Shown here: piece by piece, positions 8,818 through 18,577 of the stretch
Layout of the letters: the number at the start of each line of letters is the position of its first letter
Position numbering within the stretch: the stretch's first letter is position 1
NCBI GenBank assembly: GCA_964445195.1
Contig: CAYUKA010000004.1
Span: 1-64,000, forward strand
Source: UM-FILTER-47-13 sp964445195
Lineage (GTDB): Bacteria; Pseudomonadota; Alphaproteobacteria; Micavibrionales; Micavibrionaceae
Length of the DNA: 64,000 nt
Reading direction: 5' to 3'
The notes under the pieces: generated by a model
Told to the model about the DNA's origin: nothing
What the model saw: only the letters and a program-made list of their open reading frames with translations
Database searches by the model: none
Position numbers and translations under genes: made by a program

Positions 8818-9753
8818 TTAAGCTGTTTTGCGCTTTTTGTGCTTGCGATCCGGCAACGGCTTACCCCATTTCAGGCGGTCGACAAGATAAGTCGGCCGGA
8901 CGTTGTGGTATTGCAGCACAAGGATATTCAGCGCCCGGTCAACATCGTAAAGCGTTGAGCACCCTTTGAAAGAGCCATAATGAAGACCGTTCTTGACCAG
9001 GCAGGTATCAATATTGACCGATGAGGCACCGATAATGTCATGCGCCATCGTATCGCCAATCATCACTGTCTGACCGGGATAGATCTCTTTTTCCTGTAAT
9101 TTACGGATACAATGCTGGAAAATCGGCCGGTGCGGCTTGCCGATATAGTTGACCACACCGCCGAAATCCTCATACCGCCGCGCGATCATGCCCGGCCCGA
9201 AAGCCTGGTTATTCCCAATCAGGATCCGGCTGTCAGGATTGGCGCAGATTGCTTTGACACGATATCGAACAGCCGTTCTCAGGATCGGCTCATAATAATC
9301 GACCAGCGTTTTTTCCGGCGCATCTGATCCGCTAATCAGCAGGAAGTCAGCTTCCTGAATATCATCAACCAGATTAATGTTGTCCAGCCCATCAACAATC
9401 GACGTGTCGCCGCCGCGACTCATCAGGAAACAATGTTCACCAATATTCCGGAAGACCCCTTCGTCCTGTGTTTCCAGCCCCTGCCAGGTGGTTTCGCCCG
9501 AGGTTACAATTTCATCGTAAAGCGACGGGCCGATCCCGAGTTTCTTTAGCCGCTGTTTATTTTCCTCGGCCCGCTTACCGGAATTGGACAGGATAATGAT
9601 ATATTTCTTGCGTTCTTTCAGTTCCCTGAGACAGTCGATAACGCCGTCATAGGCTTTTTCACCATTATGGAGCACACCCCATTGATCGATAATGAAGGCG
9701 CTGTAACTGTCTGAAATATCCGATATGCCCTGGCAGAACTTGGTTTTGGCCAT
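8818..9753 (-). CDS. HAD superfamily class IIA phosphatase
   Basis: A 311-residue phosphatase of the NagD-like class IIA group found widely in Alphaproteobacteria. Motif I is FIIDQWGVLHNG, with the nucleophile aspartate and a tryptophan where many HADs have aspartate or threonine. Motif II is IILSNSGKRAEEN, the lysine is in GKPHRP, and motif III/IV is MIGDTMAHDIIGA. The C2 cap lies between about 85 and 210. The substrate is unknown. A GTG at 9762 is also possible; ATG 9753 was chosen because AAGGA sits 12 bp before it and only 3 bp from the GTG. The C-terminus is strongly basic (DRKHKKRK). Confidence 0.85.
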   Translation of the reverse strand: MAKTKFCQGISDISDSYSAFIIDQWGVLHNGEKAYDGVIDCLRELKERKKYIIILSNSGKRAEENKQRLKKLGIGPSLYDEIVTSGETTWQGLETQDEGVFRNIGEHCFLMSRGGDTSIVDGLDNINLVDDIQEADFLLISGSDAPEKTLVDYYEPILRTAVRYRVKAICANPDSRILIGNNQAFGPGMIARRYEDFGGVVNYIGKPHRPIFQHCIRKLQEKEIYPGQTVMIGDTMAHDIIGASSVNIDTCLVKNGLHYGSFKGCSTLYDVDRALNILVLQYHNVRPTYLVDRLKWGKPLPDRKHKKRKTA

Positions 9754-9886
9754 GAGAATCACAAATCCTTTGCTAAGATGAGCGCTGCCCGTTTATCGAG
9801 CTTACGCCAAAAGTCTCAACAAAAGATTATCATGCCAAAACCGCAGATAATCAACCGCTTATACACGTCACATGACCAGGACATGG

Positions 9887-12800
9887 TCAGGCCGCTTTTT
9901 TATCATCACGGCCGCTGACCGGCTCGCGCCCCGCCGCCTGACACAAACGGGTATACAACCGGCCAATATCGCTGGACATGAACGTCGCACCGAGAAGATC
10001 ACCATGATCATTGGCCACCGCCTGTTCATGCAATTCTTCATACTGCCTGATAAAGCGCTGGACATAGGTACGGAATTCGCTGTCATTGGCAAATTTATCG
10101 CGGACTTTATCAACCGGCCATTGTTCGCCAAGCTGGACCAGCCGCCTGGTAAACGCGCCCACATCGCCCTTCTGGAAAGCTTTCCAGGTTTTTTCCGACA
10201 CTTCACCATCGTTCAAACGCGTCAGGTCAACAGACAGGGAGTGCAAACTCTCGACGATAAATTTCGCCGCCCCCATAAACGCATTCCGCTGTGTGCGCCA
10301 CTCCTCGCGCCGTACTTTTTCTGTATGATGTGCCGCTTCCTGCACAGCCTTGGACAGTGTACTGGATTGCCGGTCAAAACTGGTTAACGTGTCGTTGGCC
10401 GCCTTCACCGCCGCCGAGGACACGCTCAGGATACGTTCCGACTCCTCGGCCAGCCCTTCGCGCGACTGCTCAATCATTTTCACCGCACTGCCCGCCGCCA
10501 TGCCAATATCATCAACACGGCCAGAGAGTGTCGTCAGGGCCTTGCCAATCGTTTCAGTTGCGCTGCCGGCGCTGTCAGCAACAAACGCCGCCTGCTTTTT
10601 CAGTTCGTCACCGTAATCACGTGCAGTGACCAGCGAGGCACTCATTTGTCCTTCAATCTCTTTAGCCCTCATCGCAAAACCGTCACCGGTCTTTTTCAGT
10701 GCCATCAGCGACTCTCTCGAAGCCTGTAAAAGATCGTTCGAGCTTGTACCAACCTGTTTCACCAGCTCTTCTGTCAGGGTGACCGTTTTCGCGGCGGCGA
10801 TGCTCAGGCTTTCGCATTCTTCACGGGCGTGGCCACCAGCCATAGTAAATTTCTCCACCGCATGCGCCGCAACGTCATCAACGTGCCCGGCCGATTTACT
10901 CAACTCCTCACCGACTTCGGCGATCTGGACAATCGCCTGCCCGACAGATTCCGACAACTCGTGGAATTGTTCATAAACCGCTTTCTGCACATTCTCGATT
11001 TTCAGAAGCGCCTGATCGGTAATCAGGTGAATATCGGATGACTGATCACGCATCGCACTCTCGATCTCTTCCATTTTCTCACTGGCCGATAAAGACGCGC
11101 GTTCAATATCCTCAACCCGCTCCTGCATATGATCGCTGGACGATTTCAGGATCGCTGCCGCTTTGTCCGAACCATCGTTCAGCGCCTGCAGACGCTCATC
11201 AAACAACACGCCAATATGCTGCAACCGTTCCAGATTACTGCTGCTGGTCTTTTCGAAATTCCCGTGCAGATCGGCAAAAGCATCACGCGTTTGCTCGACC
11301 TTATCCATCGCGCTGTCAAAGACAGGCTCAAATGCATCGGCTGTTTGTGTTAGCGCCGCCATTACGGTTTCAATCGCCCCGGTCGCCTTTTCACTGCGTG
11401 TTTCAAGCCTGATCACACAATCATCGAATGAACCGTCAAGGCTTTCGAGCGTTTTCAGGGCCTGAGCCGTTTGCACACCGATTTCATCACAGCGCTCCGT
11501 CATCCGGTCATTCAACCGGTCAACGTCGTCGATCGCCTCATCAGATAACCCTTTCAGGCGGCTGGCCTGCGCCTCCAGTGCATCGCGGACTTTTTCGACA
11601 CCAGCCAGTGACTCCTTCACCCGTTCATCCAGTGTATCGGCGCGCTCATCCATTTGCTGGTTGATCGCCCGGGCATGGCCGGTAATCTGCCCCGCCAAAG
11701 TCGAAATTTCCTGGGCCTGTCCACGCAGTATCGAACGAATATGGTCCGCCCCTTCCCGTGCTTTCCCGCTGGCTTCGTGCAAATCAGCCACACGTTTACT
11801 CAGTGTTTCCTCGATCTGCAAGTGCCGGTAATCGGCTTCCCTGACGGCTGTGCCCATGGCTTTCAACGGTTCTTCGAGTGATTCCTGCACGGCTTTAAGC
11901 CGCTCAACCATACTTGCGGTTGAAACATGAATCCGCTCACTCTGGTCCTCGACCGCACCAGACAGCTTGGTAACCTGCGCATCAGCCAGACTCGACGCCT
12001 GCTCAATCTGCTCGCGACTTTGCTCCAACAAATCGACAATGGCTCTGATATGGGCAACATTGCCCTCGCCCGCTTCATTCAGGCGGGTAATATGACTATC
12101 GGTTGAGTCAATCAGGCTTTCAGCCTGTTCCTTGGCCGAGCGGGTTGTCACCTCCAGCGATTCCAGCGAACGGCGTACAGCGGCACTGATTGACTCGGCG
12201 CCTGACAAGGCCGCCGTCATGGCCTCGCTCAGCTTATTGGCCGCCGAAACGCCCGCTTCCTCTATCTGCCCGGCTTCAGCAGCGATAGAGCCAACCGTAT
12301 CGCGCAGCTTATCGGCCTGCGCCGCAATGCGGTCTTCCAGTTCATCGGTCCGCGACGACATATAATCAGCGGAATCGTTCAGATTGCCGATGCTGACATT
12401 GATCGTGTCGGCAATCTTGTCGGCCTGCCGTGCAATGGAGTCTGCGCTGTCATCAAGGGCATCGCGGTGCTGGTTAATGCTCTCGCTCGATTTACCCATA
12501 CTTTCCAGGGTCCGGTGGGCAACATCTTCAAGACTGCCGATCTGGCTTTCGATCGTTTCAGCCAGCCGCGTTGTCTCTTCAGAGACATGATCAGCGGCTT
12601 TGGACAGCCCCTGAATATGGCTGTCAAACTCCCCGCTCAGCCCCTGCAGCCGCGCCGCCACATCATCCACGGACTTGTTCAGGCTGATAAAGCTGTTATT
12701 GAGGTATTTTTCAACCGCCTTGGCCTTGTCACCGGCCTGGCCGGCAGCCTCAATAATCTTGTCGGCGCCGCGGCCCATGGCACCTTCCATTTCAGCCGCC

Positions 12801-13741
12801 CGTTCAAGCACCACAACTGTTGCCTGGTCCCAGGCCTCAGCCCCGGCCTGGGTCTTTTCATCAATCGCGCCGGTGCGCTGTTCAATCTCCTCGGTCAGCA
12901 CGACCAGCTTCTGGGCTTTTTCATGCAGCGAGTCTGTCAGGCGCTCAATATGAAACTCGGTCTTTTTCGATAGCCCGACAAAGTCCCGGACTTCGGTGCG
13001 CAGTCCCTGCCGCGCCCGTCCGATCGCCTTGATAACCGCCTTGGACGATGTCGAGAGTTCGGCAGCCTGGCGGCACAGCCGTTCAATATCCTTGCTGACG
13101 CGCTGCGCCCGCTCTTCCGACGGGAAGATAATCGATTGCAGTTCCGCCCGTAACGCCCCGGCATAACGCTGGATATCCGCTGTCCGCTGCCAGTAACCTA
13201 AAACCATCCATAACAGGGCTACCGGCGCTAATATCCCAGCCATAAGCCCGCCCAGCTCCGGCGGCGGCATCGCGGCCAGACCAGCCAAACCGTAGCTTGT
13301 TAACGCATAAGACAAACCGTAAACCAGCCACATGGCCGAAAACACCGCCGCGCCATAACTAAGAATATTATGCCAGAGCGGCCTTTGAACAGGCGGTAAG
13401 GCATTTTCAGGTGTCAGCATCAAGACCGGCTCTTCATCTTCAGCTTCATGATTGTCGTCAGCCGAGGATAGCGGCGGTTCGGCACGGGCGGCTGTGATCT
13501 TCATATTAATATTGCCGTCCATATCTTCATCCGGCGCTTTCGGCGCGGCGGTAATGCGCAGATGCTGCAGGCCGCTCTTGCCTTTCAGCGCCTCGGCTTT
13601 TTTTGCCGTAATTTCCGGAATACGCGGGGCCTGACGGTCGGCAAGACTGGCCTGCTTCTCTTTATCCTGAGTTTCAGAACCGTCTTTATCTTTCGCGGCT
13701 TTATCGTTTTTATCCTGCCTGAACGCGGATGATGATGTCAT
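9887..13741 (-). CDS. Giant membrane-anchored coiled-coil protein, TipN-like architecture
   Basis: A 1284-residue protein. Residues 1–120 are charged and disordered. Two membrane segments lie at about 126–148 and 164–184. From about 200 to 1110 it is a near-continuous helical coiled coil with weak repeats of SIxxQADKIADT or LEDxIAAQADKL type. The last 170 residues form a compact conserved-looking domain (KTWKAFQKGDVGAFTRRLVQ, SEFRTYVQRFIRQYEEL, LLGATFMSSDIGRLYTRL). Two N-terminal membrane helices followed by a very long coil is the plan of TipN, the Caulobacter new-pole marker, and the C-terminal wording also recalls that group. The function is inferred, not shown; a scaffold or cell-pole role is most likely. 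ATG 13741 has GGGGAG upstream. It stands alone between HAD and AGCS genes. Confidence 0.6.
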   Translation of the reverse strand: MTSSSAFRQDKNDKAAKDKDGSETQDKEKQASLADRQAPRIPEITAKKAEALKGKSGLQHLRITAAPKAPDEDMDGNINMKITAARAEPPLSSADDNHEAEDEEPVLMLTPENALPPVQRPLWHNILSYGAAVFSAMWLVYGLSYALTSYGLAGLAAMPPPELGGLMAGILAPVALLWMVLGYWQRTADIQRYAGALRAELQSIIFPSEERAQRVSKDIERLCRQAAELSTSSKAVIKAIGRARQGLRTEVRDFVGLSKKTEFHIERLTDSLHEKAQKLVVLTEEIEQRTGAIDEKTQAGAEAWDQATVVVLERAAEMEGAMGRGADKIIEAAGQAGDKAKAVEKYLNNSFISLNKSVDDVAARLQGLSGEFDSHIQGLSKAADHVSEETTRLAETIESQIGSLEDVAHRTLESMGKSSESINQHRDALDDSADSIARQADKIADTINVSIGNLNDSADYMSSRTDELEDRIAAQADKLRDTVGSIAAEAGQIEEAGVSAANKLSEAMTAALSGAESISAAVRRSLESLEVTTRSAKEQAESLIDSTDSHITRLNEAGEGNVAHIRAIVDLLEQSREQIEQASSLADAQVTKLSGAVEDQSERIHVSTASMVERLKAVQESLEEPLKAMGTAVREADYRHLQIEETLSKRVADLHEASGKAREGADHIRSILRGQAQEISTLAGQITGHARAINQQMDERADTLDERVKESLAGVEKVRDALEAQASRLKGLSDEAIDDVDRLNDRMTERCDEIGVQTAQALKTLESLDGSFDDCVIRLETRSEKATGAIETVMAALTQTADAFEPVFDSAMDKVEQTRDAFADLHGNFEKTSSSNLERLQHIGVLFDERLQALNDGSDKAAAILKSSSDHMQERVEDIERASLSASEKMEEIESAMRDQSSDIHLITDQALLKIENVQKAVYEQFHELSESVGQAIVQIAEVGEELSKSAGHVDDVAAHAVEKFTMAGGHAREECESLSIAAAKTVTLTEELVKQVGTSSNDLLQASRESLMALKKTGDGFAMRAKEIEGQMSASLVTARDYGDELKKQAAFVADSAGSATETIGKALTTLSGRVDDIGMAAGSAVKMIEQSREGLAEESERILSVSSAAVKAANDTLTSFDRQSSTLSKAVQEAAHHTEKVRREEWRTQRNAFMGAAKFIVESLHSLSVDLTRLNDGEVSEKTWKAFQKGDVGAFTRRLVQLGEQWPVDKVRDKFANDSEFRTYVQRFIRQYEELHEQAVANDHGDLLGATFMSSDIGRLYTRLCQAAGREPVSGRDDKKAA

Positions 13742-13938
13742 ATCGGCCTGCTCCCCGCACGCTTGAAGGTTGGTGTCTAAAGTCTTTGTCTTGTGAATGA
13801 AGTTCCGTGTTTTACACACGTACTACAGGTACGCGCAAGTCCCTGCATTCAATAACGCTGAGAGCGAATGACCCAAAACATATGCATTGCCTGATTTACG
13901 GCACGCCAACTCCACAGGCGCTTTTTCTGTGGACGGTC

Positions 13939-13947
13939 TGTGGATAA
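13939..13947 (-). promoter_or_regulatory. Perfect DnaA-box-like 9-mer
   Basis: The minus strand reads TTATCCACA, the consensus DnaA box, with a near match (a second TGTGGA) 12 bp to the left. It lies in the 242-bp gap upstream of the coiled-coil gene, which also holds the inverted repeat CGTAC-TACAG-GTACG at 13819–13833. A single box with no AT-rich unwinding element or clustered partners does not make an origin, but DnaA can act as a transcription factor at such sites. No other gene or terminator is visible in the gap. Confidence 0.3.
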
Positions 13948-13983
13948 CTTTGGCAGGCTGTAGAAAACTCAGAATAGATTCTG

Positions 13984-15426
13984 TTATTGAGATTTCTTTT
14001 CAATGCCTTCCAGGTATTTTTTGACATCACGCTTTACCTCACCGGCAACGACGTACAGGCCGATAATGTTGGGTATGGCCATCGACAGGATCATCGCATC
14101 CGTAAAGCTGATAATACTGCTCAGTGAGGCAGCCGACCCAATAACAATAAATGTCAGGAAAACCAGCTTGTAAGTCAGCTCGATCCAGTCTTTTTCACCG
14201 AACAGGTAGGTTGTGCATTTCTGGCCATAATAAGACCATGTCAACAACGTCGAATAAGCAAACAGGAAGACTGTGAGCGCCAGCATGTAATCGGCGCCGG
14301 GGATCGCGCTCTCAAAGGCGCGCGAAGTCAACTCTACCCCTTCCATGCCGTCACTACCGACATGCGCGCCGGAAAAGATGATCACCAGCGCCGTAACCAT
14401 ACAGATCACCACCGTGTCGATAAACGGCCCCAGCATCCCGACAAACCCCTGGCTTGCGGGCTGGTCGGTGCGGGCTGTAGAATGCACGATCGCCGCGGAG
14501 CCAAGCCCGGCCTCATTCGAAAAGGCCGCCCGCTGTACACCAACCAGAAGACCGCCAAGAAACCCGCCAATACCGGCTTCCGGCGCAAATGCCTGCGTGA
14601 CAATTTCCACCAGCGCACCGGGAATATTGGCAAAGTTCATCAGGATCACGATCAGGCCCGCCAGCAGGTAAATACCGCCCATAATGGGCACAAGCTTTGA
14701 CGTCACCCGCGCGATCGACTTGATGCCGCCGATAATTACCAACCCGACAAGGAAGGCCAGCCCCAAACCGTAGAGCCAGCCTTTGTCAGCCAGCCAGCTT
14801 GCCTCGCCGCCGGTGACGTTTACAAGCTGCATATAGGATTGGTTGGCCTGGAACATGTTACCGCCGCCAATCGCGCCGCCAATACAACAGACAGCAAACA
14901 GCGCGGCCAGAATATGGCCGAGATAGGGAATGCCACGGTTATCAAAGATATCCCGCAGGTAATACATCGGCCCGCCGGAAATCTTCCCAGGATGCGCCGG
15001 ATCGGGATGGTGGCGATATTTCACGCCCAGCATGACCTCAACGAACTTGGTCGACATGCCGAACAGCCCCATCAGCATCATCCACAGCACCGCTCCCGGC
15101 CCGCCGACAGACACCGCCAGCGCCACACCGGCGATGTTGCCCAGGCCGACCGTCCCGGACAGAGAGGTCATCAGTGCCTGAAAACGGTTAATCTCACCAT
15201 CGCTGTTCGGCTCGTCATACTTGCCGCGCACAACGTTAATCGCATGGCCGAAATAACGGAAATTGATAAACCCCAGATAAAATGTGAAAAACAAGGCCGC
15301 AGCCACCAGCCAGACCAGGATCAGCTTGATATCCTGCCCCATCACCGGCACGCTGTAGAAGACAACCGAACCGGTAAAATCAGCAATAGGCTGGAACGCC
15401 TGGTCTATGGTTTCGTCAATGCGCAC
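13984..15426 (-). CDS. Sodium:alanine/glycine symporter (AGCS family)
   Basis: A 480-residue polytopic transporter of the alanine or glycine:cation symporter family. The strongest signature is LSGTVGLGNIAGVALAVSVGGPGA (about residues 90–112), followed by WMMLMGLFGMSTKFVEVMLG and KISGGPMYYLRD. Later it has QRAAFSNEAGLGSAAIVHS and a GFVGMLGPFIDTVVICMVTAL segment. It should import small neutral amino acids with Na+ across the inner membrane. The start is GTG at 15426, supported by AAGGAG eight bases upstream. It has no operon partners. Confidence 0.9.
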   Translation of the reverse strand: MRIDETIDQAFQPIADFTGSVVFYSVPVMGQDIKLILVWLVAAALFFTFYLGFINFRYFGHAINVVRGKYDEPNSDGEINRFQALMTSLSGTVGLGNIAGVALAVSVGGPGAVLWMMLMGLFGMSTKFVEVMLGVKYRHHPDPAHPGKISGGPMYYLRDIFDNRGIPYLGHILAALFAVCCIGGAIGGGNMFQANQSYMQLVNVTGGEASWLADKGWLYGLGLAFLVGLVIIGGIKSIARVTSKLVPIMGGIYLLAGLIVILMNFANIPGALVEIVTQAFAPEAGIGGFLGGLLVGVQRAAFSNEAGLGSAAIVHSTARTDQPASQGFVGMLGPFIDTVVICMVTALVIIFSGAHVGSDGMEGVELTSRAFESAIPGADYMLALTVFLFAYSTLLTWSYYGQKCTTYLFGEKDWIELTYKLVFLTFIVIGSAASLSSIISFTDAMILSMAIPNIIGLYVVAGEVKRDVKKYLEGIEKKSQ

Positions 15427-15524
15427 CGCAAAATCTCCTTTTCTAATTTAAGGAAAAGGATAAATAGATGCGATCTACGCCGCAACCAGCGTCTACAGTT
15501 TGTTCACAGGATGGTCAGAGTTGA

Positions 15525-16442
15525 TCAGGGCTTACAGATATCGCCTGTCAGGGCCGGTATATTATCGCCCAGTTCAGATGCAGGTTTCCATTCACCAACG
15601 AGCAGCTCTCCATCTGTTTCCAACTGCGCCCCATATACACCCTGAAGCGCCGATATTGCCTCCGCTGCAGAAATATTAGCGGTTTCCGGTATAAAGCACG
15701 TTTCAAAATCGCCTGCAGTATGAACTTGTGGGTTATCACCAAGAAGTGCAACAGCAATATACTCCTCAGCATGGAGAACAGCATTGTCTCCGACAAGCCC
15801 ATAACCTTCTATTGATGCGGCTTCCGTTATTTCCAGATTATCCCCCGCACCCGCTGAAAACATGACGTCCTGTGTTGCCGTGATCGTAACGCCATCACCC
15901 ATCGGCGCGTTGACGATCACGGAACCCTGATCATGCATATCCACGCTGACACTTCCCGTAAACTGAACAGACTTACTGTTGCCCGTTAAAACATCGGCTT
16001 GCCGCGCCGCTTCTTCTGGGGAGTAGCCGCGACTCTCCAGCGCTGCTTGTATGCTTGCCTGCATATCGCTTATGATTGCCTGAGCTTCCGGGTCATCTGC
16101 AAAATAATCGGTGCCCTCCGAAACGGTAATATCCCCCTCGATTGTCACGCTTGTTCGCGTGGCCCTCTCTCCTGAAGCCTGAAGACTTACATTGTCGCCA
16201 ACGCGATTTTCGATAACAAGCGCGCCGTCTTCAACGATGACGGCCATATTATCGGGTATAGGTGCCGTAATCAGTGTATCGCCAGCCAGCGATAATTCCC
16301 GTTCATCGGCCGGAAACTCCGAAACGACGTTCGCAAAAAGACCCTGATACTGATCTGGCGGCAGCTCTGCCGCCATACTTGACATTGATATCAGACCCGA
16401 TAAAAGCGGGCCCACCGCTTGGGAAAATGCATCACCAGCCAT
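15525..16442 (-). CDS. Unknown protein with repeated G-D-N/G beta units
   Basis: A 305-residue protein that I do not recognise. From about residue 80 it repeats a short unit built on (V/L/A)GDN or GDG followed by an alternating hydrophobic strand: VGDNVSLQAS, MGDGVTITATQ, AGDNLEITEA, VGDNAVLHAE and LGDNPQVHTAG. That pattern suggests a stacked beta-solenoid, broken by a helical stretch at about 120–150 (AIISDMQASIQAALESRGY). The N-terminus is weakly hydrophobic but not a clear signal peptide. A single Cys pair is near the C-terminus. GGAGG precedes ATG 16442. A bactofilin-like or secreted solenoid role is possible but unproven. Confidence 0.6.
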   Translation of the reverse strand: MAGDAFSQAVGPLLSGLISMSSMAAELPPDQYQGLFANVVSEFPADERELSLAGDTLITAPIPDNMAVIVEDGALVIENRVGDNVSLQASGERATRTSVTIEGDITVSEGTDYFADDPEAQAIISDMQASIQAALESRGYSPEEAARQADVLTGNSKSVQFTGSVSVDMHDQGSVIVNAPMGDGVTITATQDVMFSAGAGDNLEITEAASIEGYGLVGDNAVLHAEEYIAVALLGDNPQVHTAGDFETCFIPETANISAAEAISALQGVYGAQLETDGELLVGEWKPASELGDNIPALTGDICKP

Positions 16443-16522
16443 AAATATCCTCCAAAACAGCCCCTGCTATTTTGCATATATCATACAGCTGTAAAGATAA
16501 ATATATCTTTAACGGTCGGGAT

Positions 16523-17002
16523 TTATTGACAGATAGGCTGTGACACCGGATGTGACGGGTAAATCGTCGACGCCCACTGTTTCAGGGACGAGCGGTCCAT
16601 ACTCGACGCTTTAAAGATCCGGCCGGCATAGCGGTTACAGAACTGGTCGGGCTTCATCCGCGCAGCACTGTTGGAAATCTTGTTGGCCATGAAGGTCCGC
16701 ATCGTGTTCAGGGACGCTTCGGGGTCATTATCGCCACGGCGGCGGAAATAATCCATCAGCCGGTTTTCATAGCCGGCAAAGATATCGACATTCGCCTGTG
16801 TGAAATCGCGATATTCAAGATACAGGTTGGTGCCGTCGCGAAACCGCATATTCTGGCAGTTAAGGCCGATCACCATCAGCTCGCTGTGAATACGCAGCCC
16901 CTGCTCCGCCTCTGCCTCAGCCTGCGTATAGCAGGTCGAAGCCAGCGCATTACCGCTGAAGATTAGAAAGAAAGCCAAAAACCCGCAAAAAATACGATTC
17001 AT
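16523..17002 (-). CDS. Secreted hypothetical protein
   Basis: A 159-residue protein with a clear signal peptide (NRIFCGFLAFFLIFSGNALAS, cleavage near residue 22). The mature part is helical with an even number of cysteines (CYTQ, LNCQ, QFCNRYAG, PICQ at the end), which suggests a disulphide-bonded periplasmic protein. The start at 17002 is chosen over two upstream ATGs because only it begins at the signal peptide and has AGGTGGCGG before it. No known domain is recognised. It is divergent from miaB. Confidence 0.65.
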   Translation of the reverse strand: MNRIFCGFLAFFLIFSGNALASTCYTQAEAEAEQGLRIHSELMVIGLNCQNMRFRDGTNLYLEYRDFTQANVDIFAGYENRLMDYFRRRGDNDPEASLNTMRTFMANKISNSAARMKPDQFCNRYAGRIFKASSMDRSSLKQWASTIYPSHPVSQPICQ

Positions 17003-17179
17003 CGTGCCGCCACCTGTAAGTTGTCTAAAAATGAGATGCCCCATTTTTGAACCAGTTTTGTTCATCGCGCCACCCTTATGCCGTAAGAATATCATATTAT
17101 CCATAGGAAAAATATCCGCCTTCCAGACATAAGCTTAAAACTTGATCCCAGCGCCGGTTTCGTGGTTTATAGCGTAATC

Positions 17180-18526
17180 ATGAGCACAAACGCAAATAAC
17201 AAGAAGCTGTATATCAAAACCTGGGGCTGTCAGATGAACGTCTATGACAGCGCCCGCATGGCCGACGTGCTCGCACCGCTGGGTTATCACACTGTCGATA
17301 CGCCTGAGGATGCCGATATGATCATCCTGAACACCTGCCACATTCGTGAAAAAGCAACAGACAAAGTCTTTTCCGAGCTGGGCCGCCTCAAGGCTTATCA
17401 GGATGACAAAAAAGAGACCGGCGGCAAAATGCTGATGGCTGTTGCCGGCTGCGTCGCGCAGGCCGAGGGCGACTTTATTATGCAGCGCGCGCCCTATGTC
17501 GATATGGTGTTCGGGCCGCAAACTTACCATGAACTGCCCCAGATGGTCATGAAAGCCACTGGTGAGCGCGTTGTGAATACCGACATGCCGGCAGAGTCCA
17601 AATTCGACCTGCTGCCACAGGAAAACGAAAACCAGGGCGTAACCGCTTTTCTGTCAGTCCAGGAAGGGTGCGATAAATTCTGTACGTTCTGCGTCGTACC
17701 CTACACACGCGGCGCTGAATTTTCACGTCCTGTCAATCAGATACTAGAAGAAGCTAAGATACTGGTTCAAAATGGCACGCGGGAAGTCACCCTGCTCGGC
17801 CAGAATGTGAACGCCTATCACGGCGCCGGGCCGGACGGCCGCACATACAGCCTCGGCGCACTGATCGCCGCGCTGGCTGACATTGACGGGCTGGAGCGCA
17901 TTCGATACACAACCTCCCATCCCCGCGATATGGATGATGAACTCATTGATGCCCACAGGGATATCCCCAAACTTATGCCGTTCCTGCATCTGCCGGTCCA
18001 GAGCGGGTCGGACAAAATCCTGAAGGCCATGAACCGCAGGCATACGGCCGACGAATACCGCGAGATTATTGCCCGCGTCAAAAAAGCCCGCCCGGATATC
18101 GCGATGTCATCGGACTTCATCGTGGGCTTTCCCGGTGAAACGGAAGAAGACTTCGAGGCCACGATGCAGATCGTGCGCGATGTGACCTATGCCTTTGCCT
18201 ATTCGTTCAAATACAGTCCCCGCCCCGGCACACCGGCGGCGAATATGGGGGCGCAACTGCCGGAAAACGTCAAAACCAGCCGTATACAAAGGCTTCAGGC
18301 GTTACTCAATGAACAACAGCTTGCCTTTAACCGGCAGACAGTCGGTAAAACCGTACCGGTCCTTTTCGACCGAAAAGGCAGTAAAAACGGCCAGCTTCAC
18401 GGCCGCACGCCTTACAATCAGGCGATTCACGTACAGGCGCCGCACCGCCTGCAGGGTCATGTTATTGAGGCCGCAGTCACCAAAGCCAACGCGAATTCAC
18501 TCACCGGCGATGTTGCAATATTCTGA
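17180..18526 (+). CDS. miaB: MiaB, tRNA-2-methylthio-N6-dimethylallyladenosine synthase
   Basis: A 448-residue radical-SAM methylthiotransferase that adds the 2-methylthio group to i6A37 of tRNAs. The N-terminal UPF0004 domain has three cluster cysteines (KTWGCQMNVYDS, ILNTCHIREKA, VAGCVAQ). The radical-SAM site is CDKFCTFCVVPYTRG (about residue 160). The C-terminal TRAM domain ends the protein (GRTPYNQAIHV..). Start ATG 17180 (MSTNANNKK) is preferred over an in-frame GTG at 17162. It opens the long plus-strand cluster; the PhoH-like gene follows after about 50 bp. The two-cluster chemistry links it to the SUF operon elsewhere in the window. Confidence 0.97.
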   Translation: MSTNANNKKLYIKTWGCQMNVYDSARMADVLAPLGYHTVDTPEDADMIILNTCHIREKATDKVFSELGRLKAYQDDKKETGGKMLMAVAGCVAQAEGDFIMQRAPYVDMVFGPQTYHELPQMVMKATGERVVNTDMPAESKFDLLPQENENQGVTAFLSVQEGCDKFCTFCVVPYTRGAEFSRPVNQILEEAKILVQNGTREVTLLGQNVNAYHGAGPDGRTYSLGALIAALADIDGLERIRYTTSHPRDMDDELIDAHRDIPKLMPFLHLPVQSGSDKILKAMNRRHTADEYREIIARVKKARPDIAMSSDFIVGFPGETEEDFEATMQIVRDVTYAFAYSFKYSPRPGTPAANMGAQLPENVKTSRIQRLQALLNEQQLAFNRQTVGKTVPVLFDRKGSKNGQLHGRTPYNQAIHVQAPHRLQGHVIEAAVTKANANSLTGDVAIF

Positions 18527-18577
18527 AAAAAACTATAGAAGTAGTTGCAACATATCCATAAACATGAGTTCACTTTT

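Noticed and set aside
10086..12973. Several plus-strand frames of 70–170 codons opposite the coiled-coil gene
   Set aside because: They are antisense shadows produced by the repetitive composition of the coiled-coil gene; none has a ribosome site or a recognisable domain.
13820..13983. A possible replication origin because of the DnaA box
   Set aside because: Only one perfect box is present, with no AT-rich unwinding region, no clustered boxes and no dnaA, hemE or parAB nearby.
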